NCBI RefSeq assembly: GCF_900099965.1
Contig: NZ_FNDJ01000023.1
Coordinates: 1 to 64,000, forward strand
DNA length: 64,000 nt
Source of the DNA: Nonomuraea jiangxiensis
GTDB lineage: Bacteria; Actinomycetota; Actinomycetes; Streptosporangiales; Streptosporangiaceae
Reading direction: 5' to 3'
This document shows, piece after piece, positions 33,822 through 42,904 of the stretch. The position numbers and the translations under genes are program-made. The stretch's first letter is position 1; each line of letters opens with the position of its first letter. The notes beneath the pieces were generated by a model. It was not told the DNA's origin. It searched no databases and was given only the letters and a program-made list of their open reading frames with translations.

Positions 33822-34649
33822 TCACCTGAAGGCGTCGAGGTTCTCGACCGCCCAGTCGCGGAAGGTGCGCGGCGCCAGGCCGGTCAGGTCGTGGACGGTG
33901 GGCAGCGGGGTGCCGAAGAGGCCGTCCTGGTGCGCCGACCGCACGCTCGCCTCGGCCTCCTCCGCTGAGATACCGAAGGCCGTCATGGAGCGCGCCCCGG
34001 CCTCCGCGGGCACCTCCTCGAAGGTCAGTGGCCGTTCCAGCAGCTCGCCGAGCAGGCGAGTCTGGGCGGAAGGAGTCGTGCGTTCCGAGCCGGTCAGCGC
34101 GTAAGCGCGCCCTTCATGCCCGGTCGACAGCAGCGTCGTCACCGCAACCGCCGCGATGTCGTCCGGGTGGATCGGCGCCACGGGCGTGTCGCCCGTCAGC
34201 GATCGGACGACACCCTCGGCGCGGATCGACACCGCCCATTGCAGGGCGTTGGAAGTGAACACGCCAGGACGCAGGAAAGTCCATGGGATGCCGGACTCCC
34301 GCACCACGTCCTCCGCCTCGCGATGCCAGCGGGCGATGACGCCGCCCTGTTCGAGCTCGACGCTCAGCGAAGACATCAGCACGATGTGCTGGAGGCCGTC
34401 GGCAGCGTGCACGAAATTGGCGACCTGCTCGGCCGTCCGCGGGCCCAGGCCCATCACGTACGCCTTGTCGATGTCTTCAAGGCAGCCGGGCAGCGTGCCG
34501 GGTTCGTCGAGATCGCCGACTACGACGTCCGCGCCGTCGAACACCGTGCCGGGGTTGCGAGTGAGTGCCTTGACCTTGTGACCCGCCGCGGTCATGCGCC
34601 GTACGATGCCGCGCCCGACGTTGCCCGTCGCCCCCGTGACCAGTATCAT
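33822..34649 (-). CDS. NmrA-like NAD(P)-binding protein
   Basis: The 275-aa protein has Rossmann motif MILVTGATGNVGRGIVRRMT, then ALTRNPGTVFDGADVVVGDL and LQHIVLMSSLSVELEQGG. This is the atypical short-chain dehydrogenase/NmrA layout (quinone-oxidoreductase QOR2-like), lacking the Tyr-x-x-x-Lys catalytic pair. The start overlaps the upstream gene's stop by 4 nt. Both are divergent from a MarR regulator. Probably reduces or senses redox cofactors or reactive electrophiles. Confidence 0.82.
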   Translation of the reverse strand: MILVTGATGNVGRGIVRRMTAAGHKVKALTRNPGTVFDGADVVVGDLDEPGTLPGCLEDIDKAYVMGLGPRTAEQVANFVHAADGLQHIVLMSSLSVELEQGGVIARWHREAEDVVRESGIPWTFLRPGVFTSNALQWAVSIRAEGVVRSLTGDTPVAPIHPDDIAAVAVTTLLSTGHEGRAYALTGSERTTPSAQTRLLGELLERPLTFEEVPAEAGARSMTAFGISAEEAEASVRSAHQDGLFGTPLPTVHDLTGLAPRTFRDWAVENLDAFR

Positions 34650-35500
34650 GCCGCCTCCAGCCCACTGGTCTGGGCGAGCCAGGTTTTGAGCGTGAGCAGG
34701 CCGGGGTGCTGCTTGCGCAGGGCCGGGATGTCGGCGTTGTATCCGGACTCTTCGAACCAGAACAGCATCCGCGCCTCCTTGCCCATCGCCCGCAGCAGCA
34801 CCCGTGGAACGCGCGCATAGCGACCCGGCCTGCCCGCGGCCTTGAGCCTGGTGGCGATGTCCGGCACGGTGAGCTGGTCCCCGGCCAGCTCAAGCGCCTG
34901 ACCGGTGTACGTCTCCGGCTGCTCAAACGCGAGCCGGGCAAAGACGCCGATGTCCCGTACTGCGACCATCTGCAGGGATTTGCGCGGCCCGAGCGCGGCG
35001 GCCATCATGCCGAGCCCGACGGAGGCACCGCGCATGGTGAACACGTCCATGAACGTGGTCGGGCGCAGCAGGGTCGCGGGCAGTCCGGCGGCCCGCAGGT
35101 GTTGCTCGATCTCCCACTTAGTGTCGAAGTGCGGAATACCGCGCACACGTTCGACCCCGCCCACCGAGGCGTAGACGAAATGCTCGACGCCCGCGGCCCT
35201 GGCCGCGTCGACCAGCGTGATGCCCTGCTGGACCTCCCCCTTCAGCCCGGCGGTCCGGGAATTTTGCACCCCGAAGACGCCGTAGGCGCCTTTCAGCGCC
35301 TGTTTCAGCGACTCCTTGTCCGCCATGTCTCCGGCGACGACCTCCACGCCCCGCGCCGCCAGCACCTTGCCGGGGGCACCCGACGGATCTCGGGTCAGCG
35401 CCCGCACCCGCCACTGGCCCGAGTGTTCAAGCAGCGCGTCCACGACGGCACCGCCCTGGTTGCCGGTCGCCCCGGCGACGAGGATCAGCGGCCTGTCCAT
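34646..35500 (-). CDS. NmrA-family NAD(P)-binding protein
   Basis: The 284-aa protein has LILVAGATGNQGGAVVDALL (G-x-x-G-x-x-G), RALTRDPSG, GVEHFVYASVGGVERVRGIP, FDTKWEIEQHLRAAGLPATL and LRPTTFMDVF, all typical of NmrA/HSCARG-type proteins that bind NAD(P) without classic dehydrogenase residues. First gene of a two-gene operon with 33822-34649. The gap to the divergent MarR gene holds a dyad suited to its control. Confidence 0.85.
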   Translation of the reverse strand: MDRPLILVAGATGNQGGAVVDALLEHSGQWRVRALTRDPSGAPGKVLAARGVEVVAGDMADKESLKQALKGAYGVFGVQNSRTAGLKGEVQQGITLVDAARAAGVEHFVYASVGGVERVRGIPHFDTKWEIEQHLRAAGLPATLLRPTTFMDVFTMRGASVGLGMMAAALGPRKSLQMVAVRDIGVFARLAFEQPETYTGQALELAGDQLTVPDIATRLKAAGRPGRYARVPRVLLRAMGKEARMLFWFEESGYNADIPALRKQHPGLLTLKTWLAQTSGLEAA

Positions 35501-35552
35501 GACATTCCTCCCGTAGGATCAGAATTACTGAACCCATAGATAGTTACCTAGT

Positions 35553-35568
35553 TCAGCATACGTGCTGA
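35553..35568. promoter_or_regulatory. Candidate MarR operator
   Basis: TCAGCATACGTGCTGA, a perfect 6-bp inverted repeat around TACG in the 92-nt divergent gap, 25 nt before the MarR start. TGAAC/GTTCA arms (35528-35532 and 35551-35555) form a second wider dyad. Confidence 0.5.
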
Positions 35569-35592
35569 CAGTGTGGAAAGGAACGCGCTCGA

Positions 35593-36036
35593 ATGTCAAG
35601 TGCAGCGACGGAACTGGGTGAGTTGCTGGTGGCCGCGCACAGGGCTTTCGCGCAGCAGGGGAGAGCCAGGTTCGGCGAGCACGGGCTCTGGCCAGCCCAG
35701 GTGCGCCTGCTGACCACCCTTCATCACCGCCCGGGAAGCCGTATGCGGGATCTAGCGGACGTGCTCGGCGTCAGCGGACGGGCGATCACCCCACTGGTGG
35801 ACGCGCTGGAATCCGACGGCCTGATCACCAGGAGGCCGGACCCCGGCGACCGGCGGGCCTTCCGACTCACGCTCACCGACGACGGGCTGAGCGCGATCGA
35901 CCAGATCGCCGACCTACAACAGCAGATCAGCGAGGACATCTTCAGCGGCATGTCCGCCGAGGATCAGCGCGACCTGGCCCGCCTGCTCCGCGCCTTCCTC
36001 GACACGACCCACGGGTCTGGATGTACTCCAGCTTGA
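35593..36036 (+). CDS. MarR-family transcriptional regulator
   Basis: The 147-aa protein has winged-helix residues 50-105: SRMRDLADVLGVSGRAITPL, VDALESDGLITRRPDPGDRR, AFRLTLTDDG, with the D-x-R-D-R-R-like wing signature as DPGDRRAF. The start follows GGAAAGGA. It is divergent from the NmrA pair, which it probably controls. The last residues (HGSGCTPA) run into the recombinase-site region and may differ from the original C-terminus. Confidence 0.87.
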   Translation: MSSAATELGELLVAAHRAFAQQGRARFGEHGLWPAQVRLLTTLHHRPGSRMRDLADVLGVSGRAITPLVDALESDGLITRRPDPGDRRAFRLTLTDDGLSAIDQIADLQQQISEDIFSGMSAEDQRDLARLLRAFLDTTHGSGCTPA

Positions 36037-36057
36037 TGGCCCTCCACTCGGAACAGA

Positions 36058-36165
36058 TGTACTTCCGAGATCAAATGTCATCTCGGAAGTACACTCCCAG
36101 GTGTGACTTCCGAGATTACGCGCAGCGCGGCGTCACAGGAGCCCGGATCCGCTTCCGAGATTACG
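36058..36165 (+). other. TnpI-type internal recombination site (IRS-like): core dyad plus two direct repeats
   Basis: The core is TGTACTTCCGAGAT (36058-36071), spacer CAAATGTC, ATCTCGGAAGTACA (36080-36093): 14-bp arms matching perfectly. Two further copies of the arm motif in one orientation follow: ACTTCCGAGATTACG (36106-36120) and CTTCCGAGATTACG (36152-36165). The recombinase gene starts at 36103, so both direct repeats lie inside its first codons (T-S-E-I-T and A-S-E-I-T). Inverted core plus two direct accessory repeats next to a tyrosine recombinase is the Tn4430 IRS layout. Confidence 0.75.
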
Positions 36166-37095
36166 AAGCGCGGTCCGGGCGCTCGCCCCACCCGGCTCCC
36201 TGCCGCCTACGACACCGTCCTCGGCGAGTACGCCGCCGCGCTGGAACGCGTGCCGCTGTCGGCCGAGACCCGGCGCACCTACCGCTCCCGCGTGCGCATG
36301 TTCCTGGCCTGGCTGGCCGACCACGCCGCCACCTACACCGCCGATCCTCTGACAGACCGCCAGGCGCGTGACTGGGCCGTGCGCGACTACCGGATGTGGC
36401 TGCTGCGCGACGGACCCGCCAAACGCAGCCGCCTCTACGTCAACTCCGCCCTCACCGCGCTGGACGACTTCTGCACCCGCCGGGGCCTGGGCAAGGCCAA
36501 CATCGGCCGGGAAGACCTCCCCAAGAACGCGCCCCGCGCACTCGAAAAGGGCGCCCGCATCCGCTGGCTGCGCGCCGTCGAGGCGCACCTGTCCCCACGC
36601 GACCGGTGCATCGCGCTGATCCCCTACTACGCCGGCGCACGCATTAGCGAGGTCGCCCACCTCGACGTCGACGACGTCCACCTGTCGGCCCGCAAGGGCA
36701 AGCTGCGCCTGTACGGCAAGGGCGGCAAGTTCCGTGAGGTCGACATCCACCCCAAGCTCCGCACCGAACTGCAACTCTGGCTCGACGAGCGCCCCAACTG
36801 GCCCCGCGCCGACGACAACCGAGCCCTGTTCCTCAACGCCAAGGGCGGACGGCTGACCGCCCGCGCCGCCGGCGGCATCATCGCCGCGATCGCCCAGACA
36901 GCCGGGCTGGACGACGCCACCACCGCGCACGTCCTGCGCCACACGCTCGCCACCACCCTGGTCCGCGGCAAGACCGACCTCGTCCTGGTCGCCGAGATCC
37001 TCGGCCACGCCCGCCTGGAGACCACCCGCCGCTACAGCCTGCCCTCCGACAAGGACAAGGAAGGCGCCCTCAACCTGATCACGGTTGACCGCTAA
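36103..37095 (+). CDS. Tyrosine recombinase, TnpI-like
   Basis: The 330-aa protein uses a GTG start. The core-binding domain spans about 35-135 (AETRRTYRSRVRMFLAWLAD, RSRLYVNSALTALDDFCTRR). The catalytic domain has Arg180 (YYAGARISEVAHLDVD), Lys206 (LYGKGGKFREV), His276-x-x-Arg279 (HVLRHTLATTLV), His302 (ILGHARLETT) and Tyr311 (RRYSLP). The first 21 residues are partly encoded by two repeats of its putative site. Probably resolves cointegrates of a Tn3-family element, whose transposase and resolvase remnants lie 3 kb upstream. The downstream end at 37095 is followed by no partner gene. Confidence 0.88.
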   Translation: MTSEITRSAASQEPGSASEITKRGPGARPTRLPAAYDTVLGEYAAALERVPLSAETRRTYRSRVRMFLAWLADHAATYTADPLTDRQARDWAVRDYRMWLLRDGPAKRSRLYVNSALTALDDFCTRRGLGKANIGREDLPKNAPRALEKGARIRWLRAVEAHLSPRDRCIALIPYYAGARISEVAHLDVDDVHLSARKGKLRLYGKGGKFREVDIHPKLRTELQLWLDERPNWPRADDNRALFLNAKGGRLTARAAGGIIAAIAQTAGLDDATTAHVLRHTLATTLVRGKTDLVLVAEILGHARLETTRRYSLPSDKDKEGALNLITVDR

Positions 37096-38029
37096 CCGTA
37101 CGTACGCCTACCTGCGGAAACGGGCGTCAAGATCGACTCATGGCCGGTTCTGGCCGTATCTCGGCTGGACCCGTTGACGCGCCCCAGGCCCTCTCCGGAC
37201 AAGCAGGAAAGGGCCCTACCACATCCCTTGGAAAAGCTCGCTCACAAGGAGGCGGTGACAACGCAAAGGCCCCGCCCGGAGGCGGGGCCCGCACCCACCC
37301 ACCGAAGCAGGTAGGGGAATCGAAAGGGACTATACCAGCGAGTCGGTAAAGGCCCGTCAAGCCGCTGGGCGTAACACGGTGATTGCTTCCCGAACGGTGT
37401 GAGGCGGCTGCGACCACGAAAGGCGCCGTGCGTCCAGGGCCGCGTACCTGGCGGGACGGCCTATGGTCACACGGCCGGATCGGCGCGGCGAGGCCACCGC
37501 GTGCCAGGTGAGCGGTGCTCCCGGGACGGATGCACGCAGAGGCCCGGGGCTCTGCAGCCACGCTAACTGTAGTGCTCGGCACGCACGGCAAGGACACGTC
37601 AGTCCCGACCGTCATCCTAGCGATACGGTGGCAGATTCCACTGCAGCCGTGATGACCAACCACTGCAATCACATGATGAAACCGCTGGTCGAGGCCTGGT
37701 TGCTCATCCCGATTTCAATGGAATTGGTCACGTCTATTGCAGTGGCCAGCAGCTCAGGAGACGGACAGAAGGTCCATCAGGCGACAGGTCAGGCCGCGTC
37801 CACGCCCGCGCATGGCGAGATTCAGCTGGCCGACGCTTCGCCGCGGCGGTTAGGGGGTCAGCGTCACGGCCAGCTCAGGCAGACGCGAGATCGCAGACAT
37901 GAAGATCATGCAGGGCAGAAACAAGCACTGTGGGTTGCTTTGTCCCGATCTGGACGGTGCAATCATGTGACCAATGCGCTGAAACCCTGTGACGAACGCC
38001 CAAGAAATTTGAGTGGCGGGTCCCACCCG
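37096..38029. other. Gene-poor stretch with one hairpin
   Basis: No convincing gene. Open frames here have non-coding composition. The hairpin at 37268-37289 is listed separately. The stretch ends where similarity to the coiled-coil gene begins. Confidence 0.5.
37268..37289 (-). terminator. GC-rich hairpin
   Basis: GGCCCCGCC, loop CGGA, GGCGGGGCC: a 9-bp perfect stem. On the minus strand it is followed by TTT, so it may act in that direction, but no gene lies immediately upstream on that strand. Confidence 0.5.
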
Positions 38030-38625
38030 GCTGGACCAGCGCGACGCCCAGCTGGCCGCCGAACGCGAGGACCTGCACCAGCTGGACGAGCGCCTCACGC
38101 AGGTATCGGAGGCCATCGCCACCCAGCTGGCCCAGGCGGAGATGAGCGTTCAGCAGGCCGAGTCCGACGCCGAGCAGGCCCGTACCTCGATGCGAGCCGC
38201 CCACCGCCGCCGAGGAGGCCCGCGCCGATACCCGCGCGGTACGCGACGACCTGGCCGAACGGCAGCGCCGCTTCGACGAAGAACGCGACCGGCTCCAGAC
38301 GCAACGGGACCAGGCCCGCCTGAGCCAGGCCACCGCCGAAACCCGCCTGGAGATGGCCGAACGCGAACTGCAGACCCTGCGCCGCCAGCTCGCCGCCGCC
38401 CAGGCGGCCACCGGCCTGGTGGTGCCGCCGCTGACCGACGTCGACGGACGGCCCGGCGTGCGGTTGCCGGGCGGGGCCTTCGACACCGTCACCCTGCAGG
38501 ACGGCGTGGTGATGCTGCACCGCGACGACGGCGCCATCCCCCTCGGCGACGCCCCGCAGTCGCCGGCGCAGGCCCGAGCACTGAGCGCCGCCCTCCAGGC
38601 CGTCACCGCCCCACCACCCGCCTGA
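38030..38625 (+). pseudogene. Degenerate second copy of the coiled-coil gene
   Basis: Nucleotide and protein similarity to 9921-10910 is high: LDQRDAQLAAEREDLHQLDE, AQAEMSVQQAESDAEQARTS, then after a deletion of roughly 400 bp DDLAERQRRFDEERDRLQTQ, GLVVPPLTDVDGRPGVRLPG to an identical ALQAVTAPPPA end. The zinc-finger N-terminus is missing and the frame changes at the deletion near 38215. An open tail of 90 codons (38353-38625) remains. Confidence 0.8.
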
Positions 38626-39158
38626 GGGCACGACAACGCCATGCGCAAAAACAGCAGATCATCTGCTCGAGTGGCATTGTCAGCAAATGGCACATGGCCA
38701 TCACCCGTCAGCAGGCAGGGCGGCGCCGTCGACATCATCGCCTGGCGCATCGCCACCGCCCGGCCCCTGCCCAGCCTGCCGGCCGAACGCCGGGCCGGCC
38801 GCGCCGGGTCGGTCGTTCTCACCGTTCGCCACGCCCAGGTCGCTCTGCCACCCGGCGACCTCGACCCGACTCCGAGCGAGCCCGGGCAGATTCCGGCCAC
38901 ACCTCGGTTGTCTCGCCAACCCGCCACGCCCGTGTCTTCCCCGAGGCGCTGTGCCGCTGGCAGAACAACCGGGAGCGACGCGACGCCGGTAACGCATAAA
39001 GCGCATCAGGTCAGGCCATATCCGGCCGGTTTTCCGCGAGTACTGCGGCAATCCCTTCAAACCGTGGCGGCGCGAGGCCTGCCGAGATAATCTATCCGAT
39101 CTCTCGGACTTGGCCGCTTCTGTTAAGAACGACCATCCTCACAGTCAGAAGGGATCCG
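38626..39158. other. Intergenic region with faint repeat-array remnant
   Basis: GAGTGGCATTGTCAGCAAAT followed by GGCACATGG (38680-38700) shares the TGTCAG and TGGCA elements of the array at 10911-11330, in the same position after the coiled-coil copy. No gene was recognised. AGAAGGG near 39150 is the ribosome binding site of the oxidoreductase. Confidence 0.4.
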
Positions 39159-41384
39159 ATGGGCAGCCCCACCCCGAGCTCCGCCCGGCACGAGGACGGC
39201 GCGGTCGACCGGCGCCGCTTTCTGACGGTCTTGGTCGCCGCTCCAACCCTGACACTCGCGCTCAGCGCGGAGACGGCCGCCCCGGCGGACGCCAGTTCGA
39301 GCGTCCCGCAACCCGCGGACATCATGGACGCCGGCGACGCGCTCATCCTCGCAGGGACCCCGACCGCGCACCTGATGCTGGTCCTGGAGGTGGCCGAGAA
39401 TGGCGAGGTGCGCGTCGAACTGCCCCGCGCCGAAGTCGGTCAGGGCATCACCACGGCCGTGGCGATGCTGGTCGCCGAGGAGCTCGACGTCCCACTGGGC
39501 AAGGTGCGTGTACGGCTCGCCGACGCGCGGCCCGAGCTGCTGCTGAGCCAGCTCACCGGAGGCTCCAACTCGGTCCGCGCGCTCTACGATCCGGTGCGCA
39601 AGGCGGCCGCCGCCGCGCGGGCACGCCTGGTCGCCGCGGCGGGGGAGTTGTGGGACGTACCGGCCGGCCGTCTGGTCACCCGTGGCGGCGCGGTGGTCGC
39701 GCCGGACGGGCGCAGGGCCGCGTACGGTTCCCTCACGACTCGCGCGGCGAAACTTCCCCTGTCGCGTCTCACCGCCAAGCCCAAGCCGGAGTCCGAGCAC
39801 AAGCTGGTGGGCACCCCGACCTCGCGTGTGGACGCCCGCGCGATGGTCACGGGCCAGTTACGGTACGCGCTCGACATCGACGTGCCGGGCGCCAAGCCCG
39901 CGATGGTACGGCGCCCACCGACGATCAACGGCACCGTACGGTTGGTGAAGAACGAAACCGCTGTTCGGGCCATGCCCGGCGTGATCGCTCTCACCGTCAT
40001 CCCCACCGGTGTCGCGGTCGTGGGTGAGACGTTCGGCCAGGTGATGGACGCCGTCGAGGCCCTCGACGTCACCTGGAACGCCGGGACCGCCGACTCCTTG
40101 TCCGACGCCGGAATCCGCAAGCGCTTGCGCGCCGCGGTCCTGCCGCCCGTGGTGCCGCCGCTCACCGGCCACATCGAGGCGGAGTTCGACTTCGCGTTCG
40201 TCAGCCACGCACCCCTTGAGACCAACTGCGCGGTCGCCGACGTGCGGAAGGGCCGGGCCGAGATCTGGGCCGGGCTGAAGTCGCCGATCCTCGCCCGGCA
40301 GGAGATCGCCGCGGCGCTCGGCCTGCCCGAACGACAGGTCACCGTCCATGTGACGCAGAGTGGCGGCTCGTTCGGCCGCAAGTTGTTCGCCGATGCTGCG
40401 GTCGAGGCGGCGCGAATCTCCAAGGCGGTGGGCAGGCCGGTCAAGCTGATGTGGTCGCGAATCGACGACATGCGACACGGCCGGGCCCGCCCGGCGAGCC
40501 ACCACAAGATCCGCGCCACCTACACGCGCGGCAAGGTGCTGACCTATGAGCACCGAGTGGCCGCCGTGGAGACGGATTTCAGGCACGGCGTCGGCGAGAT
40601 GCTCACCGCTGTCGCGACCAGGCTTCCGGTCGCCGGCAACATGAGCTTCGCCCAGGCGGTCTTCCACCTGAGCGTGAAGGTTCCCTACCGCTTCGGCGTC
40701 GTCACGGAGCTGCTCAAAGAGGTGCCGCTGAAAATGCACACCGCTAGTTGGCGGTCGGTGTGGTCCGCCAACACCCGCGGCGCCGACGAGATCATCGTCG
40801 ACGAACTGGCGGCGAAGATGCGCAAGGATCCCGTCGAGTTCCGCCGTGAGTTCCTCAAGACCGCCCGGCAGCGCGCGGTGCTCGACAAGGTGGCGAAGGA
40901 GGGCAACTGGGGCCGCGACATGCCGGCGGGCTTCGCTCAAGGCGTCGGGTTCCACGACGAGTACAAGTCCTGCACCGCCTGCCTGGTCGAGATCGACGCG
41001 CGGAATCCGAAGAAGCCGCGGGTGGTCAAGGCCGTCATCGCCGCCGACGTCGGCCGCCCGATCAACCCGCGCGGGCTGGAGGCGCAGTTGCTCGGCGGCC
41101 TGACCGACGCGATCTCCACCACCCTGCGGGCGGGCCTGCACATCGACAGGGGCCTGCCGCTGGAAGGCAGCTACTCACAGTTCCACTACGCGCGGCAGAA
41201 GGACTCGCCGACCGACGTCCAGATCTTCATCATGCCCGCCAACGGTGAGCCGGGTGGCGCGGGCGAGCTCGGCGTGCCTGCCGCGGTCGGCGCCATCGCG
41301 AACGCCTACGCGCGGGCCACCGGCACCAGGCCGCGTAGCTTTCCGATCAACTTCGACGTCGACTTCACCCCCTTCCCCCGCTGA
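39159..41384 (+). CDS. Molybdopterin-dependent oxidoreductase, large subunit (IorB-like)
   Basis: The 741-aa protein has a Tat signal (VDRRRFLTVLVAAPTLTLAL, residues 17-35) predicting export of the folded enzyme. It follows the isoquinoline 1-oxidoreductase beta type of the xanthine-oxidase family: VELPRAEVGQGITTAVAMLV, VHVTQSGGSFGRKLFADAAV, IAADVGRPINPRGLEAQLLG and GEPGGAGELGVPAAVGAIAN with catalytic Glu703. The electron-transfer subunit follows 11 nt later. Oxidises an aldehyde or N-heterocycle by hydroxylation with water; the true substrate is unknown. Confidence 0.85.
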   Translation: MGSPTPSSARHEDGAVDRRRFLTVLVAAPTLTLALSAETAAPADASSSVPQPADIMDAGDALILAGTPTAHLMLVLEVAENGEVRVELPRAEVGQGITTAVAMLVAEELDVPLGKVRVRLADARPELLLSQLTGGSNSVRALYDPVRKAAAAARARLVAAAGELWDVPAGRLVTRGGAVVAPDGRRAAYGSLTTRAAKLPLSRLTAKPKPESEHKLVGTPTSRVDARAMVTGQLRYALDIDVPGAKPAMVRRPPTINGTVRLVKNETAVRAMPGVIALTVIPTGVAVVGETFGQVMDAVEALDVTWNAGTADSLSDAGIRKRLRAAVLPPVVPPLTGHIEAEFDFAFVSHAPLETNCAVADVRKGRAEIWAGLKSPILARQEIAAALGLPERQVTVHVTQSGGSFGRKLFADAAVEAARISKAVGRPVKLMWSRIDDMRHGRARPASHHKIRATYTRGKVLTYEHRVAAVETDFRHGVGEMLTAVATRLPVAGNMSFAQAVFHLSVKVPYRFGVVTELLKEVPLKMHTASWRSVWSANTRGADEIIVDELAAKMRKDPVEFRREFLKTARQRAVLDKVAKEGNWGRDMPAGFAQGVGFHDEYKSCTACLVEIDARNPKKPRVVKAVIAADVGRPINPRGLEAQLLGGLTDAISTTLRAGLHIDRGLPLEGSYSQFHYARQKDSPTDVQIFIMPANGEPGGAGELGVPAAVGAIANAYARATGTRPRSFPINFDVDFTPFPR

Positions 41385-41395
41385 GGAGCCACGAG

Positions 41396-41851
41396 ATGCC
41401 CCGCTACACCTTTTCAGTGAACGGGAGGACCGTCACCGTCGACGCGCCCGCAGACCTGCCCCTGCTGTGGGTGCTGCGTGATCGGCTCGGCGTGACCGGC
41501 CCGAAGTACGGCTGCGGGATCGACGTTTGCAAGGCGTGCACCAGTCACCTTGACGGAAAGGCGATCAACCCCTGTGTTGTCCCGGTGTCGGAGGCCCAAG
41601 GCAGAGAGGTCACCACGATCGAGGGTCTCGCCGACGGCGACAAGCTGCACCCGGTGCAAGAGGCATGGCTGGAGCAGGACGTCGCGCAGTGCGGCTACTG
41701 CCAGCCAGGCCAGATCATGGCCGCTGTGGCACTGCTGAGGCAGACCAGGAACCCCACTGACGCACAGATCGACGCGATCGAGAACGTCTGCCGTTGCGGC
41801 ACCTACTTCCGGATCCGGGAGGCGATCAAGAGCGCGGCGGCGAAGATGTAG
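41396..41851 (+). CDS. 2Fe-2S subunit of the molybdenum hydroxylase (IorA-like)
   Basis: The 151-aa protein has both iron-sulfur sites. The plant-type cluster uses Cys40, Cys45, Cys48 and Cys60 (GCGIDVCKACTSHLDG...NPC) and the second cluster Cys99, Cys102, Cys132 and Cys134 (QCGYCQPGQI; VCRCGTYFRI). It has no signal peptide, so it is probably carried out with the Tat-dependent large subunit as a folded complex. Start 11 nt after the large-subunit stop with GAGGAG in between. Passes electrons from the Mo centre to an acceptor. Confidence 0.9.
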   Translation: MPRYTFSVNGRTVTVDAPADLPLLWVLRDRLGVTGPKYGCGIDVCKACTSHLDGKAINPCVVPVSEAQGREVTTIEGLADGDKLHPVQEAWLEQDVAQCGYCQPGQIMAAVALLRQTRNPTDAQIDAIENVCRCGTYFRIREAIKSAAAKM

Positions 41852-42004
41852 TGCCCTCGGTGTCGGCCGGAGAGCGGCATCCCGGGCTTGGTGCGGTCTC
41901 CCGCGTGCTCGGGCCACGGGAGCACCAGGTGCCGGAGGAATGGATCATGGTGAGATGATCGATAGCGTGGTTGTGGATTATCCGTACGAAGCTGGGAGTT
42001 AGGG

Positions 42005-42820
42005 ATGACCGAGCAGGAACGAGCCCCAGCGGGGATAGATCCCACCGTGCCGAGCGTTGCCAGGATGTACGACTACCTGCTCGGTGGTAAGGACAACTTC
42101 GCCGCCGATCGCGAGGCCGCTGCGCAAATCCTGAAGATCTCTCCCAATGGGAGAGAGATCGCGCGAGACAACCGGGAGTTCCTGGGTCGCGCCGTACGCG
42201 CGGTCGCCGAGGTCGGGATCCGCCAGTTTCTTGACATCGGCACCGGCCTGCCGACCCAGGAGAACGTCCACCAGGTGGCGCGGCGGGCCGCTCCCGAATC
42301 CCGGGTGGTCTACGTGGACAACGATCCGATCGTGCTCACGCACGCCCGTGCCCTGCTGGCGGAGACCCCGGACACCATCGTGGTGAAGGGCGACATGCGT
42401 GAGCCCAAGGCCATCCTCGGTGACCCGGATGTCACACGACACCTCGACCTGCGGCGTCCATTGGCCGTGCTCCTGGTCTCGGTGCTGCACTTCGTCGGCG
42501 ATGACGACGAGGCTTTCGGCATCGTCCGTAACATCCGCGAAGCCCTGCCCTCCGGCAGCCATCTGATCCTCTCCCACGTGACGGCGGGCGAGCTCGGCAG
42601 TGAGGACGTCGGCAAGGGCCGCGCGATCTACCGTGGAACCACCTCGGGGGCTTTGGCCCCTCGCTCGCGCGAGCAGATCGCCGCCTTCTTCGAGGGCCTG
42701 GAGTTGTTGGAGCCGGGCCTGGTGGAGCCGTCCGTCTGGCGTGCCGAAGGCCCGGGGGAGCTGTCGATCGCCGGCCCGGGAGGAGCCGGGTTCCTCTGCG
42801 CGGTCGGCCGCGTCCCCTGA
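42005..42820 (+). CDS. S-adenosylmethionine-dependent methyltransferase (DUF574 type)
   Basis: The 271-aa protein has the start signature PSVARMYDYLLGGKDNFAAD, then IRQFLDIGTGLPTQENVHQV (SAM motif I), RVVYVDNDPIVLTHARALLA (Asp binding the ribose), and LAVLLVSVLHFVGDDDEA. This is the large actinomycete-specific methyltransferase group (PF04672). Substrate unknown. Start ATG follows GGGAG. Monocistronic. Confidence 0.88.
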   Translation: MTEQERAPAGIDPTVPSVARMYDYLLGGKDNFAADREAAAQILKISPNGREIARDNREFLGRAVRAVAEVGIRQFLDIGTGLPTQENVHQVARRAAPESRVVYVDNDPIVLTHARALLAETPDTIVVKGDMREPKAILGDPDVTRHLDLRRPLAVLLVSVLHFVGDDDEAFGIVRNIREALPSGSHLILSHVTAGELGSEDVGKGRAIYRGTTSGALAPRSREQIAAFFEGLELLEPGLVEPSVWRAEGPGELSIAGPGGAGFLCAVGRVP

Positions 42821-42904
42821 CCATCGATGAGAACGCGGCCAATGTTGAGGGTGCGGCAGCCTCGGTGATCGAGACGCCGGTCGTCTCGCACGTCCGCAGG
42901 CTGC

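Noticed and set aside
37290..37345. TTCGATTCC-containing sequence considered as a tRNA gene
   Set aside because: Acceptor and anticodon stems do not pair; only a loop-like motif is present.
37140..37350. Small open frame MAGSGRISAGPVDAPQALSG... considered as a gene
   Set aside because: No ribosome binding site, and the frame runs through the GC hairpin at 37268-37289.
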